IMG/VR virus record: IMGVR_UViG_3300038441_000600
Location: 1-44,045 of that record
Direction: 5' to 3' (one strand)
DNA: 44,045 bases
DNA from: a virus
Shown in pieces: positions 38,384-44,045 of this stretch. The notes beneath the pieces are model-generated. The model saw nothing but the letters and a program-made list of their open reading frames with translations, did not search any database and was not told the origin of the DNA. The stretch's first letter is position 1. Every line of letters begins with the position of its first letter. The position numbers and the translations under genes were made by a program.

Positions 38384-38840
38384 CCACACTTACGACGATG
38401 ACTACGAGGAAGAAATAGTGCGCAACGAAAAGGAACACTCTACGCACCCGGTCCGCCCCTTGGTGCCCCGCCTATCCAGAGAAGACATGGAACAAATCGC
38501 TAGCAGGGTAGAGAAGGCGGCGGGCGTAGATTTCCACGTGAATCTTCAATCTCCGCCCAATCAGCCCCTGACGATCGAAATCCCAAGCGAGGTCCTCCAG
38601 TATCGCGAAGATATCCGCCGCTTCGTCGACGCGATGCTCTACAAATTGAAGGTCCACCACCGAAAAGGCAGGTGGGAGGGTAAGACCATCGACGAATATC
38701 TGCCGCTATTGGAGGGGGAGGTGGCCGAGCTACGGGAAGCCTGTGGCGGCGGCAACTTGATAGAGATACTCATGGAGGCCGCTGACACCGCCAACATGGC
38801 TATGATCATATCAGCAATAGCGGTGGAGCGAGGGAAATGA
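38376..38840 (+). CDS. mazZ: MazZ: MazG-like dGTP pyrophosphohydrolase
   Basis: The 154-residue product has a MazG-type helical domain from about residue 82: MLYKLKVHHRKGRWEGKTID, then the metal-binding pattern EVAE with 15 residues to EAAD. In Z-phages this enzyme turns dGTP (and dATP) into the monophosphate, supplying dGMP to PurZ. An N-terminal extension of about 80 residues (acidic, then SREDMEQIASRVEKAAG) is not part of the MazG fold and looks like a separate small domain. Confidence 0.82.
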   Translation: MVNHTYDDDYEEEIVRNEKEHSTHPVRPLVPRLSREDMEQIASRVEKAAGVDFHVNLQSPPNQPLTIEIPSEVLQYREDIRRFVDAMLYKLKVHHRKGRWEGKTIDEYLPLLEGEVAELREACGGGNLIEILMEAADTANMAMIISAIAVERGK

Positions 38841-39046
38841 GTACGCCTTTCATGGGTACTGTAGGTTTCGACACCGGAATCAAGGACAAGCACGGGAACC
38901 CCATCCACATCGGGGACGAGCTACGTTTCGACGAAAGGGAGTGGGGCGGACCCTGCATATTCACGGTGGGGTTCGTCGACGGAGAGTTGACGGGCTGCGG
39001 CTCGATCGGTGACTGGTCGGAATGGTGCGAGGTGGTGCAGAAATGA
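38837..39046 (+). CDS. Unknown protein, 69 aa
   Basis: ATGA overlap with MazZ. The beta-rich product (GIKDKHGNPIHIGDELRFDE, then WGGPCIFTVGFVDG and [10 protein letters not shown]) resembles small YopX-like or SH3-like phage proteins. It overlaps the next gene by 4 bases. Function unknown. Confidence 0.6.
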   Translation: MSTPFMGTVGFDTGIKDKHGNPIHIGDELRFDEREWGGPCIFTVGFVDGELTGCGSIGDWSEWCEVVQK

Positions 39047-39249
39047 CCAGTCGCCCTACACACGACGCGGTGCAGATCGTCAAGGCCGTCCTTTGGGAAG
39101 AAGCCAAAGGCAAGCTCCGAGCCCTCGTTGCCGCCGAGGGGTCAAGATACAGCACTCCTGAAAAGGGCGAGCCCTTCAAGCACGAGGTAATCTCGGAGGA
39201 AATCGAGGCGTTCATCAAGGCTTTTGAGGGCGAGGAGTACAATCTGTGA
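39043..39249 (+). CDS. Unknown protein, 68 aa
   Basis: ATGA overlap at 39043 and another with DatZ at its end. The product is helical and charged ([20 protein letters not shown]), ending [15 protein letters not shown]. Its tight linkage between MazZ and DatZ suggests co-regulation, but no function is seen. Confidence 0.6.
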   Translation: MTSRPTHDAVQIVKAVLWEEAKGKLRALVAAEGSRYSTPEKGEPFKHEVISEEIEAFIKAFEGEEYNL

Positions 39250-39800
39250 CCAGTCGCAACACAATTTTCAACGAGTTGGATCACCGCCTTTCGGTCGTTA
39301 AGCGTTGGGGCATCCTCCACACAATCCAGACGCAATCGGTGGCGGAGCATTGCTTCAACGTTCAGCGCATCGCCATGCGGATTGCGCGAGAATGGTTCGG
39401 GATACAGAACCCCTCCGTTATGCTCCAGATTGCCGAAAGGGCGCACCACCACGACGATCTGGAATCGGTGATGGGCGACCCGCCCACGATGATCAAGCCG
39501 TACCTCGACGAGGAAGGCATGGCGAGGGATCACGCCGATCTTGTGCCGATACGCACGGTCAATAACGAAGTGAAGCGAATCGTCAAGCTGGCCGACATGC
39601 TTGAGGCGTTCCACTTCATCTGCATCGAGCGGTTGCTCGGCAACAGGTTTGTCGAGAACCACTACAAGAGCTACTGGAACGAAATCGGTGACTACGTGAT
39701 CACGGCGTTCCCGGATTGTAACATATGGGGCGACGTGTCAGGTGTCATGGAGAACATGGCGAACGACATCTCCGAACGCCACAGCAAGCGGGGCCGCTGA
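39246..39800 (+). CDS. datZ: DatZ: HD-domain dATP triphosphohydrolase
   Basis: The 184-residue product is a YfbR-like HD phosphohydrolase. Its metal residues lie in [17 protein letters not shown] (His), [15 protein letters not shown] (His-Asp) and [12 protein letters not shown] (last Asp). In Z-genome phages DatZ strips the triphosphate from dATP, which removes A from the pool and makes substitution by Z almost complete. It sits in the same overlapping gene string as PurZ and MazZ. Confidence 0.88.
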   Translation: MTSRNTIFNELDHRLSVVKRWGILHTIQTQSVAEHCFNVQRIAMRIAREWFGIQNPSVMLQIAERAHHHDDLESVMGDPPTMIKPYLDEEGMARDHADLVPIRTVNNEVKRIVKLADMLEAFHFICIERLLGNRFVENHYKSYWNEIGDYVITAFPDCNIWGDVSGVMENMANDISERHSKRGR

Positions 39801-39801
39801 C

Positions 39802-41190
39802 ATGCAGCTTTTCGATGTGCAGAAGGAAGGCTTGCGGCGCAGCGGCGGCGCTCGTGGCTTCGGGTATTTCATGGAGCAGGGCCTCGGTAAGACGTTGACC
39901 GCCGAGGCCGACTACCTGGAACGCGTGGCAGAAGGTAACGCCGACCGTTCCATCGTGGTGTGCCCCAATTCGTTCAAGGGCGGGTGGGTGTCGGACGCCG
40001 AAAAGCACGGGCTGGAAATCGACCAGATGGTTTACGACAGCGGCAGCAACGCCGCGTCGTATTGGGCGAACCGTCCGTCCAATCGCCCCAAGCAACTGAT
40101 CATCAACTACGAGGCCATCCGCTCCGAAGCGACGATGAACTTCCTTAAGGGGTTCATGCTCAACCGCCGCGTTTTCGGCATATTTGACGAGAGCATCAAG
40201 CTCAAGACATTCAACAGCAGCCAGACCAAGGCCGCCATCGAAATCAGCAAGGATTTTTCCTACTCCCGCATCCTTTCGGGGAAGCCGGTTTCGCAGGGTC
40301 CGCATGACTTGTGGGCGCAGATGCGCGTCATCGGTCAGCTGAATGGTCGCGAGTACTATCCGTTCAAGACTATGTTCTGCAAGATGGGCGGCTTCAAGAT
40401 GAAGCAGGTGATGGGGGTCCAGAACGAGGATTTTCTCCGCCCGATGATCGAACCGCATGTGTTCCGGGCCACTAAGCTGGACTGGACCGACCTACCGCCC
40501 AAGCTGTACACCAGCCGGGAATACAAGATGTCGGGTGACATGCTCACTATGTACAAGCAGATGCATGAGGAATTCGTTGTTTGGCTCAACGAAGATGAGA
40601 ATGTATCGGTAGACGCCGCCATCACGAAGTACATCAAGCTGGCGCAGATTCAGTGCGGCTGGATTTACGACAACGAAGGCAAAGTCCGCCAGCTGGTCGA
40701 CGACGAAAAGAACCCGCGCCTAAACCTGCTGTCTGACACGATTGAAGAAGAGATCGTGGGCAAGACAATCGTCGTGTATCACCACAAGCCGGTGTACGAC
40801 CAATTGATGCGGCGCTTCAAGCATCTGAACCCGGCGTGGATCAAAGGGCAGATGAAGTCGGAAGAGATTGAGGCCCAAAAGCGCCGCTTCAATGAGGACG
40901 ACGACTGCCGCATCATTTTCTTGCAGGATGACGCCTCGAAGTACGGCCACACGCTTTTGGGCAACCAGTCCAAGACGGAGACGGCTTGCTTCAACACGTT
41001 GTTTTATGAGAACAGTTACTCGCTCGACACCCGGAGCCAGATCGAGGACCGAAACCACCGGCATGGGCAGACGATGGATTCGGTCCTCTACACCGATCTA
41101 ATCGGAAGTCCGCTAGATCGGGATTGTGTTGCGGCTCTGGTGCGCAAGGAAAGTGTTTTCCAAGCTATTTTCGGCCACCTTAGGCGCTAA
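39802..41190 (+). CDS. SNF2/superfamily 2 helicase
   Basis: The start ATG 39802 is just after the DatZ stop (462 aa). Motif I is MEQGLGKTLTA (about residues 24-34), motif Ia VVCPNSFKGGW, motif II FGIFDESIKLK, motif III ILSGKPVSQGPHDLWAQMR, and the last motif QIEDRNHRHGQT. These mark a compact SNF2-like DNA translocase of the phage type. With VRR-NUC it could act in replication restart or recombination on the modified genome. The stop overlaps, on the other strand, the end of a tiny membrane protein frame. Confidence 0.88.
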   Translation: MQLFDVQKEGLRRSGGARGFGYFMEQGLGKTLTAEADYLERVAEGNADRSIVVCPNSFKGGWVSDAEKHGLEIDQMVYDSGSNAASYWANRPSNRPKQLIINYEAIRSEATMNFLKGFMLNRRVFGIFDESIKLKTFNSSQTKAAIEISKDFSYSRILSGKPVSQGPHDLWAQMRVIGQLNGREYYPFKTMFCKMGGFKMKQVMGVQNEDFLRPMIEPHVFRATKLDWTDLPPKLYTSREYKMSGDMLTMYKQMHEEFVVWLNEDENVSVDAAITKYIKLAQIQCGWIYDNEGKVRQLVDDEKNPRLNLLSDTIEEEIVGKTIVVYHHKPVYDQLMRRFKHLNPAWIKGQMKSEEIEAQKRRFNEDDDCRIIFLQDDASKYGHTLLGNQSKTETACFNTLFYENSYSLDTRSQIEDRNHRHGQTMDSVLYTDLIGSPLDRDCVAALVRKESVFQAIFGHLRR

Positions 41191-41267
41191 GGTCTGGGCG
41201 GCGGGCTAAGCAGTACGATCACCGTGATGGTGCAGATGATGAACACGCCGAAAAGGAGCAAGTTCAC
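41187..41267 (-). CDS. Tiny hydrophobic peptide, 26 aa
   Basis: GTG 41267 overlaps the stop of the 490-aa gene as GTGA. The frame encodes VNLLLFGVFIICTITVIVLL and ends SPPPRP, a single membrane helix with a Pro tail. Its stop overlaps the stop of the helicase gene on the other strand. It would be the last product of the late operon. Confidence 0.4.
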   Translation of the reverse strand: MNLLLFGVFIICTITVIVLLSPPPRP

Positions 41268-42736
41268 TCGCTGTTCCCCTTCGCCAAAAGCCCGCCGCCG
41301 ACACCGCCCATCTTGTTTTTCAGGAACTCCTTGAGCCAAGAAGCTTGTTTCTTACCGCCGCCCAACTTGTCTACGAGTTTTTCGATGTTAGCCTTGGTGT
41401 AGCTCTTAGCCCCCGCCTTAACCAGTGGCGGGACAATCAGAGCCGAAGTGCCGCCGACAGCTGCGCCGACTGGACCGGCCAGAATGCCGCCCGCCGCCGC
41501 GCCGCTTCCGAACGAGCCTAGCTTGGTTGCGGCGCTAACGGCGCTGTTGGCCAGCCCCTGTTCCCAGCCCTCGCCGCGCACGATGTTCTTGAGCAGTTCG
41601 GCTTCTTCGTCGTCCATCCCGCGAGTGCCCTTGTTGAGCATCTGACGGAATGGTCCGATCTCGCCGGCGATGGTGCCGCCCGCGTTCTTGCCCTTCTCGA
41701 TCGCCTGCTCCACGCCCTTTCGGACCTGCAGCGTTCGGTTGCTCTCGCGGGCTCCCTTGATGAGCCTCTGGGCTTCAGCGTTGGACGCGTTCTTCGGCTG
41801 GACTGTTTCGACGAAATCGTCGATAGCCCGGCGCATCAGATCGCCCATGTGGCTTACGCCATTGCCCCCGGAAACGTCACGGTCGATGATCTGGCGCTGG
41901 GTGTCCAGATCGAGAAGGCTCCGAGGGCTCCGCTCCGAAAAGCGCTTGGCCCGGATTGCGGCGGGCTTGTGCAACTCGGGGTCCATGTGAGCCCCGCGAA
42001 GCTTGCCCTGCATGTCCTTCGCCAGCTTGGCGATGTCCTTCGGGTTGTACTCGATGCCCGCATCGTCGACAGCTTTGTAGGCGGCATCCTTTGCCGTGTA
42101 CATTTCATCCAACGATTTGGGTGGGGTTACGCTGTCGCCCAGAATACCCGGCAGCAAGCCGGTCTTCTTGGACAGCCAGCCAAGTCCGGAGCTCAGCGTC
42201 TTGCCGAGCACGGTTCCGCCAGCGCCGCCGACCATGCCTTGAAGCATGCCCGTATCGGCGTCCTCGCCTTCGCCCGCCGCAACGCCGCCGCCAACCAACC
42301 CGCCCGCCAACGTCTCGCGTACCATCGACGGCAGGAACCCCGACCCCGAAATAGCGGGCAGCGCCGTGCCAACTGCCGTCGAGGCGATCTTGCTCGGGGC
42401 GATCAGAGCGAGAATATCTGTACCGATCTTGGCTGATCCCGCCCTTTCTCGAGCTTCTTCACTCTTTTGCGCTTCTGCTTCCGGGTTAGGTAGAAGCTTG
42501 TTGAGCTGCCCAAAAGTGATAGTATCTGCAAAATTTCTGGCGGTATCGTCCGCCGCTTGTGCGGCTTGCAAGTACCAGGGTTGCGCACGGAATTTTTCCA
42601 CCGCAGTTGGCTCCGGCGTCAATGCCGCAGCTTGGGACATCGATTTGATCTCAGCGGCCAGACGGCGGGCAGCGTTGGTGTCGCCCGCCTTGTCCGCGTT
42701 ACGGAGAGCTTTCTCGAGTTGTTCGCGTGTCGCCAT
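41264..42736 (-). CDS. Internal virion (DNA ejection) protein, 490 aa
   Basis: The product has a helical N-terminus (TREQLEKALRNADKAGDTNA), a Gly/Ala-rich hydrophobic middle (ETLAGGLVGGGVAAGEG) and a second near the end (GSGAAAGGILAGPVGAAVGG), with a Lys-rich tail. Gly-rich hydrophobic stretches in a large helical late protein are typical of podovirus ejection proteins that pass into the host envelope. It follows the next internal protein gene by one base. Confidence 0.6.
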   Translation of the reverse strand: MATREQLEKALRNADKAGDTNAARRLAAEIKSMSQAAALTPEPTAVEKFRAQPWYLQAAQAADDTARNFADTITFGQLNKLLPNPEAEAQKSEEARERAGSAKIGTDILALIAPSKIASTAVGTALPAISGSGFLPSMVRETLAGGLVGGGVAAGEGEDADTGMLQGMVGGAGGTVLGKTLSSGLGWLSKKTGLLPGILGDSVTPPKSLDEMYTAKDAAYKAVDDAGIEYNPKDIAKLAKDMQGKLRGAHMDPELHKPAAIRAKRFSERSPRSLLDLDTQRQIIDRDVSGGNGVSHMGDLMRRAIDDFVETVQPKNASNAEAQRLIKGARESNRTLQVRKGVEQAIEKGKNAGGTIAGEIGPFRQMLNKGTRGMDDEEAELLKNIVRGEGWEQGLANSAVSAATKLGSFGSGAAAGGILAGPVGAAVGGTSALIVPPLVKAGAKSYTKANIEKLVDKLGGGKKQASWLKEFLKNKMGGVGGGLLAKGNSE

Positions 42737-42737
42737 A

Positions 42738-44045
42738 TCAGTCCCCGTACTGCTTGACCAGATCTTCGATGCTGCCCTCTTCGGCCTTAGGTGCTTCCGG
42801 GGCCTGCACTTTTCGAAGCATCCGGCGGACCTTCTCGCGGTCCTTCTCTTCCGGATAGCTGTTGATCAGAGTGTCAACATCGGTGTTGTACTGCTCGATT
42901 TTCTTGCGTGCGCCCTTCTCCATGATGTCGAATATTTGGCGCATGCCCTTTTCGGTGAGGGAGATGTCCCCACCAACTGCCTGTTCGATGAACTTGCGGT
43001 CGGCGTCCGAAATCGCGGTGCCGGAACCCAGCGCTTTGATCTTGGAGAGGACAGCCTCTTTGAGGGAAGCCTTGAATGCCTCGGTGGTCGACGTCGCTTC
43101 ATCGGGGATGTCCATGATGTCAGCCCAGACCTTGCGGCCTTCGAGCTCCAACGGCGAAAGGGCGCTGCCGCCGACGATACCCTTGTCGAGCTTGCTGCGA
43201 GCATTCGTCACATAGTCGATCGTGTCGCGAGCGCCGGTTGCGGCGTCGAACTCGGTATCGTAGCGCTCGGCGTTGGTCTTCGCGAGCTCCTTGGTGAGGT
43301 TGTCGGAGCTATCGCCTGTGTTGACGTCCACCTTCGTCGTGACCGGCTTGGTGAGCCTCCACTCGTCAAAGGACTTGACAGGCTGCTGACGGGATTCCTG
43401 ATCCAGCCGATACGCCTCGTAGTCCTTCTGATCGGTGGTCACCCCGGTACCTGGAATGTCGTTCTTGCCAACCGGGGTCTTGTCGTCCTTGTATACGGCG
43501 AGCTTGCCGCCAGTCTTCGGGTCATCGACAAGCTCAATCTCGCGCTTCTTTGGGACACCCATCGGCGATGAGATGTTGCCGTTTGTTTTGTCAACAATGA
43601 CGAAAGTGCCGTCTTCCTGTTTAACGACTTCGTTGTTAGGCTTCTCCGCTTCGGCGATCACCTTGTCGAGTTGGCCCGTATCGAAAAGGTACTGGGCCGT
43701 TGCGACATCGAGGCCGTACTTCGCCGCAATTGCGGGTACAGTTGCCCGCTGCGCCGCCTTCTGCGACATCGCCGCTTGCCCGGCGTTCATCTTCATCATG
43801 TTCTCGATGAGCGTCGCCGGATTTTCGGCAGGGTCGGCCATGTAGGCTGCCAGAATACCCTTGCGATTTTCCTCGTGGGCCAGCGAAGCGCCGATCAGGC
43901 CGATGCCGCGATCGATCTGGCGGTTAGCCTCCTGACGCTTCATTAGGTTGGAGTACAGGTTCACCAGTTCGGTCGGGCTCTGGTAAATTTCGGCCTGCGC
44001 CGGGGGCGCTGCCGGGGCACCCGCAGGGGTGGCAGTACCGGGGGC
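42738..44045 (-). CDS. Internal virion protein (C-terminal part, cut by window edge)
   Basis: The frame is open to the window end. GTG 43964 is a possible internal start, but 27 more codons upstream are open (APGTATPAGAPAAPPAQAEI) and look like the continuation of a longer gene. The body is helical and charged: GIGLIGASLAHEENRKGILA, EYRLDQESR-like segments and a long C-terminal helix (SYPEEKDREKVRRMLRKVQA). It probably continues the fragment at 142..1 across the map junction. It is likely an ejection or tail-tip protein. Confidence 0.6.
   Translation of the reverse strand, partial: APGTATPAGAPAAPPAQAEIYQSPTELVNLYSNLMKRQEANRQIDRGIGLIGASLAHEENRKGILAAYMADPAENPATLIENMMKMNAGQAAMSQKAAQRATVPAIAAKYGLDVATAQYLFDTGQLDKVIAEAEKPNNEVVKQEDGTFVIVDKTNGNISSPMGVPKKREIELVDDPKTGGKLAVYKDDKTPVGKNDIPGTGVTTDQKDYEAYRLDQESRQQPVKSFDEWRLTKPVTTKVDVNTGDSSDNLTKELAKTNAERYDTEFDAATGARDTIDYVTNARSKLDKGIVGGSALSPLELEGRKVWADIMDIPDEATSTTEAFKASLKEAVLSKIKALGSGTAISDADRKFIEQAVGGDISLTEKGMRQIFDIMEKGARKKIEQYNTDVDTLINSYPEEKDREKVRRMLRKVQAPEAPKAEEGSIEDLVKQYGD

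Noticed and set aside
1-44045. CRISPR array, integrase, transposase or insertion sequence
   Set aside because: No regularly spaced repeats with unique spacers and no recombinase motifs were seen; the repeats present are single inverted or tandem pairs.

Overview
The window reads as an essentially complete genome, or nearly so, of a tailed phage with podovirus-like structural genes, about 60% GC by eye. There is no rRNA, no recognisable integrase and no host housekeeping gene. Genes are tightly packed with ATGA, TAATG and GTGA overlaps. The two window ends fall inside what looks like one virion gene (N-terminal part at 142..1, C-terminal part at 44045..42738), as expected for a circularly mapping genome opened at an arbitrary point. 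The host cannot be read directly. High GC and consensus-like sigma70 promoters fit a proteobacterium, possibly an alphaproteobacterium.

Layout. (1) 18.8 kb down to 1 and 44.0 down to 41.2 kb, minus strand: a few early-type small genes (one with an Acb2/Tad1-like hairpin domain), then small terminase, large terminase, portal, scaffold, major capsid, Ig-like decoration protein, lysis genes (GH19-type endolysin and two small membrane proteins), head-tail connector, tail fibres, a large tail protein and internal/ejection proteins. (2) 18.83-19.84 kb: a non-coding, repeat-rich divergence region with a 27-bp inverted repeat. (3) 19.84-28.26 kb, plus strand: many small unknown genes in short promoter-led units. 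(4) 28.4-33.5 kb: a primase-helicase behind a switch-like leader RNA, then a possible ssDNA-binding protein. (5) 33.7-41.2 kb: family A DNA polymerase, VRR-NUC nuclease, PurZ-like adenylosuccinate synthetase, MazG-like (MazZ) and HD-domain (DatZ) nucleotide hydrolases and an SNF2-type helicase.

The central biology is region 5. PurZ, MazZ, DatZ and a DpoZ-like polymerase are the known gene set by which some phages replace adenine with 2-aminoadenine (Z) in their DNA. DatZ would remove dATP, MazZ would turn dGTP into dGMP, PurZ would join dGMP to aspartate, host enzymes would finish dZTP, and the polymerase would incorporate it. This window therefore very probably encodes a Z-DNA phage.

Other points of interest: about fourteen near-consensus extended -10 promoters radiating outwards from the 19-kb region, so the phage appears to use host RNA polymerase; three diverged copies of an unknown domain (core GWQGRxRMTGR), each with its own promoter; several structured untranslated RNAs; and a strong excess of the word CCTTTCG/CGAAAGG throughout the genome.
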